Positions 19,563 through 30,258 are shown, counted from the first letter of the stretch. The stretch is 64,000 nucleotides of DNA from Phenylobacterium deserti (GCF_003254705.1 NZ_QFYR01000002.1:535836-599835); one strand, 5' to 3'. Numbers and translations are program-made. Notes: generated by a model from the letters alone, not told the origin.

Positions 19563-19626
19563 GTTACCCACAGAGCCGCTGAATCTTCAGGGCTATTTTT
19601 GTTCCGGCAGAGCTCGACCGGGCGAC

Positions 19627-20418
19627 TCAGGCTGCCAGCAGGGTCCGGGTGGCGACGGCCACGTCGGCCTGACGCATCAGGCTTTCGCCGACAAGCATGG
19701 CGCTGGCGCCGCAGCGTTCGAGCCGCTGCACATCCTGCGACGTGAAGATCCCGCTCTCGGTGACCAGCAGGGCGCCTTGAGGGGTTTCCGCGGCCAGCTG
19801 CTCCGTCACCGCCAGATCGACATGGAAGCTGCGCAGGTCGCGGTTATTCACGCCCACCAGGTCAGCGCCGAGCCGGCCGGCGCGAGCCATCTCCGCGCTG
19901 TCGTGCACTTCCACCAGCGCGTCCATGCCGAATCGGCGGGCCTCCGCCATCAGTTCGGCCGCCAGCCCGTCGTCGATCATCGCCAGGATCACCAGAATGG
20001 CGTCGGCGCCCAGGGCGCGGCTCTCGGCGACCTGCCACGGATCGACCAGGAAATCCTTGCGGATGCAGGGCAGGGCGACGGCGGCCCGCGCGCCCACCAG
20101 AAAGTCGTCCGCCCCCTGGAAGCTCGGCCCGTCGGTCAGAACGGAAAGGCAGGATGCGCCGCCCGTCTCATAAGCCTGGGCCAGGGCGGGCGGATCGAAG
20201 TCCTCCCGGATCAGCCCCTTGGACGGCGAGGCCTTCTTGATCTCTGCGATCAACGCCAAACGGCCAGGCGCATGGTCGCGCGCCAGGGCCGCACGGAACC
20301 CGCGAGGCGCCGACGCCTCCGCCGCTGCGCGCTCCAATTCGGCCAGCGGACGCTCAGCCTTGCGGCCGGCGACGTCCTCGCGCTTGTAGGCGGCGATCTT
20401 GGCGAGAATGTCGGTCAT
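19627..20418 (-). CDS. trpC: Indole-3-glycerol phosphate synthase
   Basis: This 263-residue TIM-barrel enzyme closes the indole ring in tryptophan synthesis. The signatures are [21 protein letters not shown] with the catalytic Lys near residue 60, [42 protein letters not shown] and [11 protein letters not shown]. It is monofunctional, not fused to TrpF. Its start overlaps the trpD stop by four bases (ATGA). It is the last of the trp genes here, with lexA 149 bases downstream on the same strand. Confidence 0.97.
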   Translation of the reverse strand: MTDILAKIAAYKREDVAGRKAERPLAELERAAAEASAPRGFRAALARDHAPGRLALIAEIKKASPSKGLIREDFDPPALAQAYETGGASCLSVLTDGPSFQGADDFLVGARAAVALPCIRKDFLVDPWQVAESRALGADAILVILAMIDDGLAAELMAEARRFGMDALVEVHDSAEMARAGRLGADLVGVNNRDLRSFHVDLAVTEQLAAETPQGALLVTESGIFTSQDVQRLERCGASAMLVGESLMRQADVAVATRTLLAA

Positions 20419-21440
20419 GCGGGCTGCGGCTCGTGGGTGATCTGGACGAGGCGCTCCAGCGCCTGGGCGGCGCGCCCGTCGTCGAGCACCTGTCCGGCCA
20501 GCTCGACGCCTTCGCGCACGGTCTCGACCTTGTCGGCGATCAGGAATGCGGCGGCGGCGTTCAGCATGACGATGTCGCGATACGCGCCTTTCGCGCCGGC
20601 CAGCAGCTCGCGGAGGGCCTGCGCGTTGTGCGCCGGCGGTCCGCCGGTGATGTCCGCCAGCGCCGCGCGGGGCAGGCCGACGGCCTCAGGCGTGATGCGG
20701 AACAGCCGGACCTGGCCATTGCGCCATTCGGCCACCTGGGTCTCGCCTGTGGTGGTCAGCTCGTCCATTCCCTGGCCATGCACGGTCCAGGCCCGCTCGG
20801 CCCCCAGCGCGCCCAGCACCCGGGCCAGCGGCTCCACCCACCGGGTGTCATAGACGCCCAGCAGCTGCCGCCGCGCGCCCGCCGGATTGGTCAGTGGCCC
20901 CAGCAGGTTGAACACGGTGCGGAAGCCGAGCTCCGCCCGGATCGGGCTCACATGGCGCATGGCCCCGTGGTGCGCCTGGGCGAACAGGAAGCAGATGTTG
21001 GCTTCCTCCAGCGCCTTGAGCTGCAGCTCGCGCGGGGCGGAGATGTTGACGCCCAGCTCGGCCAGCACGTCGGCGGTGCCGGATTTTGAGGACAGAGCCC
21101 GGTTGCCGTGCTTGGCCACCTTCAACCCGCCGCCGGCCGCCACGAAGCTCACCGCCGTGGAGACGTTCAGCGTGTGCAGCCCGTCGCCGCCCGTCCCGCA
21201 CACGTCGATCGTGTCGAACGGGTGATCCAGCATCACGGCCGCGCGGCGCATGGCCCGGGCGCAGGCGGTGATCTCGCCGATGGTCTCGCCGCGCATCCGC
21301 ATGGCGGTCAGGGCGGCGGCGACCTGGGCGGGTGTGGGCTCACCGCGCAGGCAGGCGGCGAAGAAGTCGCCCGCATCCTCTTCGGACAGGGTCGCACCGT
21401 CGGCCAGGCGGCTCAGCAGGGGCTTGAAAGCGTCGGACAC
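20415..21440 (-). CDS. trpD: Anthranilate phosphoribosyltransferase
   Basis: The 341-residue enzyme joins anthranilate and phosphoribosyl diphosphate. The PRPP-binding motif [17 protein letters not shown] lies at residues ~79-95, followed by [21 protein letters not shown], the anthranilate-site region [14 protein letters not shown] and [13 protein letters not shown]. It is seven bases downstream of trpG and overlaps trpC by four bases, so trpG-trpD-trpC is a translationally coupled block. Confidence 0.97.
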   Translation of the reverse strand: MSDAFKPLLSRLADGATLSEEDAGDFFAACLRGEPTPAQVAAALTAMRMRGETIGEITACARAMRRAAVMLDHPFDTIDVCGTGGDGLHTLNVSTAVSFVAAGGGLKVAKHGNRALSSKSGTADVLAELGVNISAPRELQLKALEEANICFLFAQAHHGAMRHVSPIRAELGFRTVFNLLGPLTNPAGARRQLLGVYDTRWVEPLARVLGALGAERAWTVHGQGMDELTTTGETQVAEWRNGQVRLFRITPEAVGLPRAALADITGGPPAHNAQALRELLAGAKGAYRDIVMLNAAAAFLIADKVETVREGVELAGQVLDDGRAAQALERLVQITHEPQPA

Positions 21441-21447
21441 GGCGGGC

Positions 21448-22038
21448 TCAGACGTGAACCGGGCGCCTCACGCCGGCCATGTCGAGGAAGTTGGCCAGCA
21501 GCTCATGGCCGCATTCAGTGGCGATCGACTCGGGGTGGAACTGCACGCCCTGGATAGGGCGGGTCTTGTGCTGCACGCCCATGATGATCCCGTCCTCGGT
21601 CCAGGCGGTGATCTCCAGGTGCTCGGGCAGCTGCTCGTTCTCCACCACCAGGCTGTGGTAGCGCGTCGCCGTGAAGGGGTTCTTCAGGTCCTTGAAGACG
21701 CCCTTGTTGTTGTGATGGATCTGGCTGGTCTTGCCATGCATCACGGCGCGGGCGCGGATCACCTCGCCGCCGAACGCCTGGCCGATGGCCTGATGGCCGA
21801 GGCAGACGCCCATGATCGGCAGGGCCTCGGGGGCGTTCTGCAGCAGGGGCAGGCAGATACCGGCCTCATTGGGCGTGCAGGGGCCCGGCGACAGCAGGAC
21901 GCCTTCAGGCTTCAGCTGGAGCGCTTCGTCGATGCTGATCGCATCGTTGCGGACGACGCGCGTCTCGGCCCCAAGCTCGTTCAGATAGTGAACGAGGTTG
22001 TAGGTGAAGCTGTCGTAGTTATCGATCACCAGGATCAT
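21448..22038 (-). CDS. trpG: Anthranilate synthase glutamine amidotransferase subunit
   Basis: This class I glutamine amidotransferase of 196 residues supplies ammonia to TrpE. The first residues [18 protein letters not shown] are diagnostic; the nucleophile Cys is in [16 protein letters not shown] and the His/Glu pair in [10 protein letters not shown]. The [13 protein letters not shown] oxyanion segment appears as [15 protein letters not shown]. The gene is separated from trpE by 280 bases that hold a small gene on the opposite strand (22115-22318), so it may have its own promoter in 22039-22114. Confidence 0.97.
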   Translation of the reverse strand: MILVIDNYDSFTYNLVHYLNELGAETRVVRNDAISIDEALQLKPEGVLLSPGPCTPNEAGICLPLLQNAPEALPIMGVCLGHQAIGQAFGGEVIRARAVMHGKTSQIHHNNKGVFKDLKNPFTATRYHSLVVENEQLPEHLEITAWTEDGIIMGVQHKTRPIQGVQFHPESIATECGHELLANFLDMAGVRRPVHV

Positions 22039-22114
22039 GCGCCCTCTCTAGGCCCTGGCGTCGGCGTCGCCAAGCGGCATGGCGTGCGGCGCGGATTGGA
22101 CCGATCTTCCGCAA

Positions 22115-22318
22115 ATGGAGACGAACGATTCGGCCCTCAACCCCGAGGAGATGGCCCGCGCCCGCAAGCTGCTCAGGTCGAAGCCGAAGGTGGAGCGCAT
22201 GTGGCCTGTCGTGGCCGCGGCCGGGTTCGCCGCCTTTTGCGCCCTGGCCTTCGCCACGGCGATGATCATGGCCCCGCCGGTGATCACCGAACACGTGGTG
22301 GAAAGCGCTCCGAAGTAG
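22115..22318 (+). CDS. Small single-span membrane protein, antisense within the trp cluster
   Basis: The 67-residue product begins METNDSALNPEEMARARKLL, with a charged cytoplasmic part, one hydrophobic segment of ~25 residues (VVAAAGFAAFCALAFATAMI) and a short polar tail. It is encoded on the + strand between trpG and trpE, which are on the minus strand. Its TAG stop abuts the trpE stop, giving the palindrome TAGCTA at 22316-22321. The hydrophobic profile and third-position GC bias look genuine. I do not recognise the family. An in-frame ATG-like start 12 codons upstream has a less plausible sequence. Confidence 0.6.
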   Translation: METNDSALNPEEMARARKLLRSKPKVERMWPVVAAAGFAAFCALAFATAMIMAPPVITEHVVESAPK

Positions 22319-23851
22319 CTATTCGAAGCGCCAGCTTTCCTCTGCCGCCCGGCGCAGCGCCCGGGCCTTGTGCAGGGTCTCGTCGTACTCGGCGTCGGCA
22401 TCGCTGTCGGCCACCACGCCGCCGCCCGACTGGACGTACATGGTCCCGTCCTTGAACAGCGCCGTCCGCAGCACGATGCAGGTGTCGACCGAACCGTCCG
22501 CCCCGAAATAGCCGACGCCGCCGGCATAGCCGATGCCGCGCTTCTCGATCTCGAGCTCGTCGATGATCTCCATGGCCCGCACCTTGGGCGCGCCGGAAAG
22601 GGTGCCGGCGGGCAGGGCGGCCATGACCACGTCCACCGGGTCGAGCCCGTCAGGCGCGTCGCCCTCGACGTTGGAGACCAGGTGCATGACGTGGCTGTAG
22701 CGCTCGACGAAGAAGCTGTCGGTGACGCGCACCCGCGGACCCCGGGACACCTGCGGCGCCTCGTTGGTGCCTGCCTGCTTCAGCATGGCGACACGGCCCA
22801 CGTCGTTGCGGCCGAGGTCCAGCAGCATCAGGTGTTCGGCTCGCTCCTTCGGGTCCGCCCGCAGCTCGGCCTCGAGCGCGGCGTCCTCCTCCGGCGTCTT
22901 GCCACGCGGACGGGTGCCGGCGATCGGCCGGATGGTGATCTTGCCGTCCCGCATCCGCACTAGGATCTCGGGCGAGGAGCCGGCCAGCTGGAAGTCGCCG
23001 AAGTTCAGGAAGAACAGGAACGGCGAGGGATTCATCCGCCGCAGGCTGCGGTACAGGGCGAACGGATCGCGGCTGAACGGCGAGCGGAAGCGGTGGCTGG
23101 GCACCACCTGGAAGATATCGCCGGCCCGGATGTACTCCTTGGCCTGGGCGACCATCTCCCGATAGCGCTCGCGCGAGACGGGCGTCGTGAACTGGTCGGG
23201 TTCGGGCTGCCCGCTGCGGCTGAGCGGCGGCGCCGGCTTGCGCAGATCCAGCAGCACCGCCTCGATGCGCGCTTGCGCGGCCGCATAGGCGTCCTCGGCC
23301 GAACGGCCGTCCGGCCGGACCGGCGTCACCAGGATGATCTCCTGGGCGATCGCGTCGAAGATCGCCACGATGGAGGGGCGGGTCATCACCCCGTCCGGGA
23401 GGCCCAGCGTGTCCGGGTTGACGTTCGGCAGGTGCTCGACCAGCCGGATCATGTCGTAACCGACCGCTCCGTAGACCCCGGCCGAGGGCGGCGGCAGGCT
23501 TGCGGGCAGCTCGATGCGCGAGCGGGCGACGAGGTCGCGCAAGGAGTCCAGCGCACCGCCCGGCTGCGGGGTGAAACGCCCAGATTCGATGTCCGCGCCT
23601 TCGGCGATCTCGGCTTCGTCGCCGCGGCAGCGCCACACCAGATCCGGGTTCAATGTGATGATCGAATAGCGCCCGCGCCAGGCGCCGCCTTCCACCGACT
23701 CGAACAGAAAGGCGTAGGGCCGCCCGTGTCCGATCTTCAGGTAGGCGGAGACCGGCGTCTCGAGGTCGTCGATCAGCCGGGTCCAGACGACCTGCGGAGC
23801 GCCCGCCTGATAGGCGGCCTGGAAGTCCGCGAACGCGGGCTCGATCGTCAC
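22319..23851 (-). CDS. trpE: Anthranilate synthase component I
   Basis: The 510-residue chorismate-utilising enzyme makes anthranilate. The N-terminal regulatory part contains PVSAYLKIGHGRPYAFLFESVEGG, where Trp feedback acts in this family. The catalytic domain shows SPEILVRMRDGKITIRPIAGTRPRG, ELRADPKERAEHLMLLDLGRNDVGR and GTLSGAPKVRAMEII. Its ATG overlaps the stop of the ppiD-like gene by four bases, so translation is coupled to a gene with no known part in tryptophan synthesis. There is no leader space for a classical trp attenuator in front of trpE. Confidence 0.96.
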   Translation of the reverse strand: MTIEPAFADFQAAYQAGAPQVVWTRLIDDLETPVSAYLKIGHGRPYAFLFESVEGGAWRGRYSIITLNPDLVWRCRGDEAEIAEGADIESGRFTPQPGGALDSLRDLVARSRIELPASLPPPSAGVYGAVGYDMIRLVEHLPNVNPDTLGLPDGVMTRPSIVAIFDAIAQEIILVTPVRPDGRSAEDAYAAAQARIEAVLLDLRKPAPPLSRSGQPEPDQFTTPVSRERYREMVAQAKEYIRAGDIFQVVPSHRFRSPFSRDPFALYRSLRRMNPSPFLFFLNFGDFQLAGSSPEILVRMRDGKITIRPIAGTRPRGKTPEEDAALEAELRADPKERAEHLMLLDLGRNDVGRVAMLKQAGTNEAPQVSRGPRVRVTDSFFVERYSHVMHLVSNVEGDAPDGLDPVDVVMAALPAGTLSGAPKVRAMEIIDELEIEKRGIGYAGGVGYFGADGSVDTCIVLRTALFKDGTMYVQSGGGVVADSDADAEYDETLHKARALRRAAEESWRFE

Positions 23852-25770
23852 TTCGACGACCCCTTCTGACCTTCCGGCGTGCTGGCGGGCGCCAGGCCGA
23901 TGGCGCTGCGCGCCAGGTCGTAGTTCACCTTCGGCTTGATCTTGTCGCGGCCGCCGGTGCGGGCGCTCTGGATCATTTCCTGGATCAGGGTCTGGGTCAT
24001 CTGCTGGCGAGCCAGTTCGACGCCCTGCACCAGCATCGGACCGCCGCCGGGGCGCACCGCATCCACCTTGCCGATCGCAAAGCCGGTGGCGGCGGCGCGA
24101 ACGCTGAACACCTCGCCCGGCTTCACCGACAGGGCTTGGCCCAGCACAGGCTGAGGCGTGCCCTGCTGCTGGCCGGCGTTCTGGCGCGACACGTTGGTCA
24201 CGCGCACCACGCGGCCGCCGGCGGAGGCGGCGAGGGCGTCCAGGCTCTCACCCTTGCGGGCACGGGCCGCCAGCTCGTTGGCGCGGGTCTCCAGGCGCTG
24301 CGCGAGCTCACGGCCCGTCCAGGCCTGCGCCAGTTGCGGCCGGATCTCGGCCAGCGGCGGCATGGACGGCGCGATCACACGCTCCACCCGAACCGCAAAG
24401 TACTCGTTCTCGCCAGCGTCCGTGACTTCGCTTTCACCCCCAGACGGCAGGCCGAATGCGGTATCCACCAGCTTCTGGTTCAGACCCGCCACCGGCTGGC
24501 CTTGCGGATCGCGGCCGTCGCGCGAAACCGGGCCGATGGTCACCGTCGGGGCGCCGGCCTTTTGGGCCGCTTCCGACAGGTTGGCGCCGGCCTGGTGGGC
24601 TTCGTCATAAGCCTGGCTGAGCGCATAGGCGTGCTCGGCGGCGGCGTCGCGGCGCAGCTCTGCTTCCAGAGCGGGGCGCGCTTCCTCGAAGCTGACCGAC
24701 CGGCCGGGCGTCACCGCCAGCACCTTGACCACGGCAAGGCCGATTTCACCCTGCACGGGCGCCGCCTGGCCGGCCGGCATCTGGAAAGCGGCCTGGCCGA
24801 TGCGGCGATCGGCGATCGCCGTCTGCGGCTTGTCGGCATAGTTGATCGCGTCGACCTTCAGCGAGCGGGCGACGGCAGCTGGATCCTCACCGCGGCCAAG
24901 CCGGGCGACGATCTGCTGGGCCGTCGCCTGGTCGCGCGCAGGGATCTGCACAATGGTCCGGCGCTCGGGCGTCGAGAAGGTGTCCTTGCGGTAGTCGTAG
25001 CGCTTGCGCAGCGCGTCTTCCGTGATGTTGACGGGGGCGTTGGCGTTCAGCGCCGGGCTGAAGCGCACCACGGTCAGCACCCGGAACTCGGGCCGAGTCA
25101 GCTGCTCGCGGTTCTCGTTCATGAACGCGGTCAGCTGGGCGTCGGTGGGCGCGGCCGGCGCGGGGACGCTGGACTGCGGCAGCATGAAGTAGCTGAAGTC
25201 GCGATCTTCCAGGACATAGACCGCAGCCATCGCCGAATAGGCCCGCGGCGCGCGCACGCCGTTCACCAGGGCGGCGGCCACGTGCTGCTCGGCCAGCTGG
25301 TCACGCACTTCGCGCTCGAACTCTTCCGGCGTCAGACCGTTCTCACCCAAGCGTTGCTGATACTGCTTGCGATCAAACCGGCCCGACACTGGGTCGAAGA
25401 AGGCCTGGATCTTCTGGATCTCGCCCGCGATCAGCTTGTCCGAGGGGTGGAGACCGATCTTGCGCATCAGTTCGGCGAAGGAGGCGCTCAGGGCCAGGTC
25501 GTCGGCCAGACGCTTGTCGAAGCCGTTCTCCGCCGCCATTTCGGCCGTGATCGGCTGGCCTGCTCGCTGCTCCAGCTGCGTGCGCATCTGGTCGAAAGCG
25601 CGCTTGAACTCGGCTGTGTTCACTTCGCGCGAGCCGGCCTTCACCACCGTGTTGGCGTTGCCGGCGCGGAACACGTCCGTGATGCCGAAGATCGCGAAGC
25701 TGACGATCAGCAAGCCGATGAGCACGGCTGCGACCCAGGACTTCGCAAAGGCGCGGATAGCGGCGAGCAT
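23848..25770 (-). CDS. PpiD-like periplasmic peptidyl-prolyl isomerase / SurA N-terminal domain protein
   Basis: This 640-residue membrane-anchored foldase has one N-terminal transmembrane helix (WVAAVLIGLLIVSFAIFGI), a SurA_N-like chaperone domain (NTAEFKRAFDQMRTQLEQRAG onward) and a parvulin-like central region (ARLGRGEDPAAVARSLK…). PpiD proteins help newly exported proteins leave the Sec translocon. I use the ATG at 25770 (MLAAIRAFAKSW) because it sits just before the membrane helix; 21 more codons are open upstream. Parvulin active-site residues are not clearly conserved, so isomerase activity is uncertain. It overlaps trpE by four bases. Confidence 0.85.
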   Translation of the reverse strand: MLAAIRAFAKSWVAAVLIGLLIVSFAIFGITDVFRAGNANTVVKAGSREVNTAEFKRAFDQMRTQLEQRAGQPITAEMAAENGFDKRLADDLALSASFAELMRKIGLHPSDKLIAGEIQKIQAFFDPVSGRFDRKQYQQRLGENGLTPEEFEREVRDQLAEQHVAAALVNGVRAPRAYSAMAAVYVLEDRDFSYFMLPQSSVPAPAAPTDAQLTAFMNENREQLTRPEFRVLTVVRFSPALNANAPVNITEDALRKRYDYRKDTFSTPERRTIVQIPARDQATAQQIVARLGRGEDPAAVARSLKVDAINYADKPQTAIADRRIGQAAFQMPAGQAAPVQGEIGLAVVKVLAVTPGRSVSFEEARPALEAELRRDAAAEHAYALSQAYDEAHQAGANLSEAAQKAGAPTVTIGPVSRDGRDPQGQPVAGLNQKLVDTAFGLPSGGESEVTDAGENEYFAVRVERVIAPSMPPLAEIRPQLAQAWTGRELAQRLETRANELAARARKGESLDALAASAGGRVVRVTNVSRQNAGQQQGTPQPVLGQALSVKPGEVFSVRAAATGFAIGKVDAVRPGGGPMLVQGVELARQQMTQTLIQEMIQSARTGGRDKIKPKVNYDLARSAIGLAPASTPEGQKGSSK

Positions 25771-25907
25771 GAAATCCCTTTCCGGGGCGCAAGAGTGGGC
25801 GCCGGTATAGTGGAGGCCGCTCTGCGACCGCAAGCGCGTGACAGAGCTGCGTCGCTGCCTTAACCGCAGCGAACCAAAGAAAAAATAATCTAACTAGGGG
25901 AATAGTA

Positions 25908-26651
25908 ATGAGGGAGCCTGTCCCGCTGATCGCGGGGAATTGGAAAATGAATGGCCTCGCCAGCTCCGCTGCGGAGGCCAAGGCGATCGCCGAGGGTATC
26001 GGCGGCACGCGGGCAAGGGTCGCGGTTTGTCCCCCTGCCATCCTCACGCACCGGATCAGCGAGGCGCTGGCCGACTCGCCCGTGATCGTCGGCGGCCAGG
26101 ACGCCCACTGGGACGACGCCGGCGCCTTCACTGGCGACATCTCCGCCGAGATGCTCGCCGACGCCGGCGCAAAGCTCGTGATCCTCGGCCACTCCGAGCG
26201 CCGCCAGGGCTACCGGGAAACCGACGAGGTGGTGCGCCGCAAGGTGCTCGCCGCCCTGCGCGCCGGGCTCGAGCCGCTGGTCTGCGTGGGCGAGACGCTG
26301 GAAGAGCATGACGCGGGTCAAGCGCACGCGGTCGTCACCCGACAGGTGAGGGGCTCTCTGCCCCCGGAGCTGAAGGGGACGCCCTTCGCCATCGGCTACG
26401 AGCCGGTTTGGGCGATCGGCACGGGCCGCACGCCCACCTGCGGCCAGATCGAGCAGATCCACCGCGCTATCCGGGACACCCTGGTGGATATTTTCGGGGA
26501 AGACGGCGCGTCGGTTCCGATTCTCTACGGCGGCTCGGTGAAGCCCTCCAACGCGGCCGAGATCCTTCACACGGCTGAAGTCGGCGGCGCCCTGGTGGGC
26601 GGCGCTTCGCTGAAGGCCGACGAGTTCCTGGAGATCGTACGGGCGCTCTAG
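25908..26651 (+). CDS. tpiA: Triosephosphate isomerase
   Basis: This 247-residue TIM-barrel enzyme interconverts dihydroxyacetone phosphate and glyceraldehyde 3-phosphate. GNWKMNG with the active-site Lys is at residues ~10-16, the catalytic His is in LVILGHSERR, and the catalytic Glu is in AIGYEPVWAIGTGRTPT. YGGSVKPSN binds phosphate. The ATG at 25908 is preceded by AGGGG seven bases upstream. The gene diverges from ppiD across 137 bases, part of which is A/T-rich (around 25875-25890) and may hold its promoter. Confidence 0.97.
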   Translation: MREPVPLIAGNWKMNGLASSAAEAKAIAEGIGGTRARVAVCPPAILTHRISEALADSPVIVGGQDAHWDDAGAFTGDISAEMLADAGAKLVILGHSERRQGYRETDEVVRRKVLAALRAGLEPLVCVGETLEEHDAGQAHAVVTRQVRGSLPPELKGTPFAIGYEPVWAIGTGRTPTCGQIEQIHRAIRDTLVDIFGEDGASVPILYGGSVKPSNAAEILHTAEVGGALVGGASLKADEFLEIVRAL

Positions 26652-26658
26652 AGCTGCC

Positions 26659-26695
26659 GAGCGGCCTTTCGCTTCTGACAAGCGAGGGGCCGCTC
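26659..26695. terminator. Bidirectional hairpin between tpiA and the GNAT gene
   Basis: A near-perfect 16-bp stem (outer arms GAGCGGCC and GGCCGCTC, inner CGCTT/AAGCG) with a five-base loop lies between two convergent genes. No T tract follows on either strand, so it would act as a strong hairpin rather than a textbook terminator. Confidence 0.7.
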
Positions 26696-26710
26696 TCCTG
26701 ATGCGTCGCT

Positions 26711-27250
26711 TTAGAGAAGCACCCCGAACAGGCGGCAGTCGCGCCGGTCGCCGTCCTTTAGAACGTGCCCCCGCAGCAGGCCTTCCTTCTGGAAGCCCAG
26801 CTTGGCCAGCAGGTTCTCCGAGCGCCGGTTGCCCAGGTGCGTTCGCGCCGTCAGCTTCCTCAGGCCGTTGGACGCCGCATAGGCGATCACCGTGCGCATG
26901 CTCTCCAGAGCGAACCCCTGGCCCCACGCCTCGCGGCTCAGCATGAAGCCCACCTCGGCGCGTTTGTGCCGGCGGTCGATCTCCGTCAGCCCGCAGCAGC
27001 CGATGAAGCCCTCTGCATCCAACGCGCGCATGGACCAGTGCAGGGCCAGGCCCTGGCGCATCTGGGCGACCTGACTGGCCACGATTTCGGCGACCAGGTC
27101 TGGATCATCCACCTCGGGGCTGTCCCAATACGCCATGACTTCCGGGTCATCCATTAGAGGGAAGATGTCGGAAGCGTCTTCAGGCGTGAGGGGCGAGAGG
27201 CGGAGCCGTTCGGTCTCGAGGATGGGTAAGCGCTGCGGTTCGAGAATCAT
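26711..27250 (-). CDS. GNAT-family N-acetyltransferase (RimJ/RimL-like)
   Basis: The 179-residue product belongs to the RimJ/RimL type: it opens with LPILETERLRLSPLTPEDA, has ISREAWGQGFALE-like acetyl-CoA-binding residues (LSREAWGQGFALESM) around 115, and ends with NRRSENLLAKLGFQKEGLLRG, a standard GNAT ending. The substrate cannot be told from sequence; relatives acetylate protein N-termini, ribosomal proteins or small molecules. It is alone on its strand, convergent with tpiA and divergent from secG. Confidence 0.88.
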   Translation of the reverse strand: MILEPQRLPILETERLRLSPLTPEDASDIFPLMDDPEVMAYWDSPEVDDPDLVAEIVASQVAQMRQGLALHWSMRALDAEGFIGCCGLTEIDRRHKRAEVGFMLSREAWGQGFALESMRTVIAYAASNGLRKLTARTHLGNRRSENLLAKLGFQKEGLLRGHVLKDGDRRDCRLFGVLL

Positions 27251-27366
27251 GGCTTGCGAAGGGTGTGCGACGACCTAGGTATGGCGTCGGCCCACGCTCG
27301 GTGATAGAGCGCGCGCTTCATTTCGGGTCGGTGTGGCCGCCCGAACGCACCGGATGCCCAAGTTCC

Positions 27367-27828
27367 ATGCTGCTGAACCTTCTGCTTGTCCTCGAGATCC
27401 TGGTCAGCCTCGCCCTGGTGGGCGTGGTGCTCCTGCAGCGCTCTGAAGGCGGCGCGCTGGGCATGGGCGGCGGTCCGTCGGGCTTCATGACGGCGCGCGG
27501 CGCGGGCGACCTGCTGACCCGCATCACCTGGATCCTAGGCGCGAGCTTCTTTGTCCTGGCCCTGCTGCTGACCATCGTCGCCGGCCGTCAGAGCGGCGCC
27601 TCCTCGGTGGTGGATCGCCTGAAGATCGATCCTCTGGACACCAACACCCTGAACCAGCCGGTGGCTCCGGCCCCCGCGCCCGGCGGCGCCGCGGCTCCGG
27701 CCGGCCAGGCTCCGCTGCAAGCGCCGACCCCCACCGTTCGCAACCCCTTCCTCGGCGATCAGCCGGCGACGGGCGCCGCGCCGGCCATCGCGCCGTCTCC
27801 GGCTCCGGCCGCCCCGGCCCAGCAGTAA
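27367..27828 (+). CDS. secG: Preprotein translocase subunit SecG
   Basis: The 153-residue product has the two SecG membrane helices (LLLVLEILVSLALVGVVLLQ and LTRITWILGASFFVLALLL) separated by the conserved cytoplasmic loop QRSEGGALGMGGGPSGFMTARG. SecG assists SecYE during protein export. A Pro/Ala-rich tail of ~70 residues, also found in other alphaproteobacterial SecG proteins, makes it longer than E. coli SecG (110). The ATG at 27367 places the first helix right at the start; a longer frame upstream is not supported. It is followed by pyrG after 63 bases. Confidence 0.94.
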   Translation: MLLNLLLVLEILVSLALVGVVLLQRSEGGALGMGGGPSGFMTARGAGDLLTRITWILGASFFVLALLLTIVAGRQSGASSVVDRLKIDPLDTNTLNQPVAPAPAPGGAAAPAGQAPLQAPTPTVRNPFLGDQPATGAAPAIAPSPAPAAPAQQ

Positions 27829-27885
27829 GCGGTGGATGGATTGATAAGTCGCAGGGGCCTCAGCCTCGAATCGCGGCTAATCTGA

Positions 27886-29529
<1,644 letters not shown>

Positions 29530-29569
29530 CGCCTCTCCCCAGGTGGGGCAGGGGTGCTAGGCTGAGGCC

Positions 29570-29908
29570 ATGGCCACGATCGACGACGTCCGGCGCCTTG
29601 CGCTGTCTCTGCCCGAGACGGCCGAGGCGCCGCACTTCGCCAAGACGTCCTTCCGCGTCAGCGCCAGGATATTCGCCACTTGGGCTGACGGCCAGCCGCT
29701 GATGTTGAAGCTCGAGCCCGAGGACCAGGCCAACCTCGTGGCCGACGATCCAGCCCGAATCGCTCCGGTCCCCGGCGTCTGGGGCCGTCGTGGCTGCACC
29801 TTCATCCAGCTCGAATCACTGGAGCCGGAGCGGCTGGAGACGCTGGTTCGTCTCGCCTGGGCGGCCACCGCGCCCAAACGTCTACACAAGTCGCTCGGCC
29901 GCGCTTGA
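29570..29908 (+). CDS. MmcQ/YjbR-family protein
   Basis: This small 112-residue protein is of the YjbR/MmcQ fold. It shows the family pattern: a start with DVRRLALSLPETAEAPHF, then FRVSARIFATWADG and LKLEPEDQANLVADDP, with a C-terminal LVRLAWAATAPKRL. Members resemble the DNA-binding domain fold but their biochemical role is unsettled. It follows pyrG by 40 bases on the same strand. A short GC hairpin at 29947-29968 lies after its stop. Confidence 0.82.
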   Translation: MATIDDVRRLALSLPETAEAPHFAKTSFRVSARIFATWADGQPLMLKLEPEDQANLVADDPARIAPVPGVWGRRGCTFIQLESLEPERLETLVRLAWAATAPKRLHKSLGRA

Positions 29909-29946
29909 TCCCGCAGCCGGTTTCATGCATAAGCGCGCGCTCACAG

Positions 29947-29968
29947 CGGCGGCCCCGGTTGGCCGCCG
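29947..29968. other. GC-rich hairpin between yjbR-like gene and rpmF
   Basis: An 8-bp perfect stem CGGCGGCC / GGCCGCCG encloses a six-base loop. It lies 31 bases upstream of the rpmF start and lacks a T tract. It could slow transcription after the upstream gene or form part of the rpmF leader; nothing here decides between these. Confidence 0.35.
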
Positions 29969-29998
29969 TGACCATTTCCACGCCTGCGAGATACGTCC

Positions 29999-30181
29999 AT
30001 GGCCGTTCCTAAGCGAAAAACCTCGCCGTCCCGGCGCAACATGCGGCGCTCGCACCACGCGCTCGGCGCCAACTCCTTTGTCGAGGACAAGGAGACCGGT
30101 GAACTGAAGCGTCCGCACCATGTCGATCTGAAGACCGGCATGTACAAGGGCCGCCAGGTCCTGACGCCGAAGGAAGACTAA
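29999..30181 (+). CDS. rpmF: 50S ribosomal protein L32
   Basis: The 60-residue basic protein starts with [20 protein letters not shown], the invariant L32 beginning, and ends with a conserved GMYKGRQVL stretch. The zinc-ribbon Cys residues found in some L32 proteins are absent, which is the C-minus form common in alphaproteobacteria. A strong intrinsic terminator follows at 30224. In many bacteria rpmF lies near fatty-acid genes; here it stands alone between the yjbR-like gene and eno. Confidence 0.96.
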   Translation: MAVPKRKTSPSRRNMRRSHHALGANSFVEDKETGELKRPHHVDLKTGMYKGRQVLTPKED

Positions 30182-30223
30182 GGTCTTCGGCGGCGCTTCT
30201 CGCGCCGCAGCACTGATTTCAAG

Positions 30224-30258
30224 CGGCCCCGCCTGGCGACAGGCGGGGCCGTTTCGTT
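30224..30258 (+). terminator. Intrinsic terminator of rpmF
   Basis: An 11-bp perfect stem CGGCCCCGCCT / AGGCGGGGCCG (30224-30234 and 30241-30251) with a six-base loop is followed by TTTCGTTTG. It lies 43 bases beyond the rpmF stop. Confidence 0.9.

Noticed and set aside
25875..25895. A/T-rich run before tpiA as a mobile-element scar or recombination site
   Set aside because: No flanking repeats; more simply it is the promoter and ribosome-binding region of tpiA.
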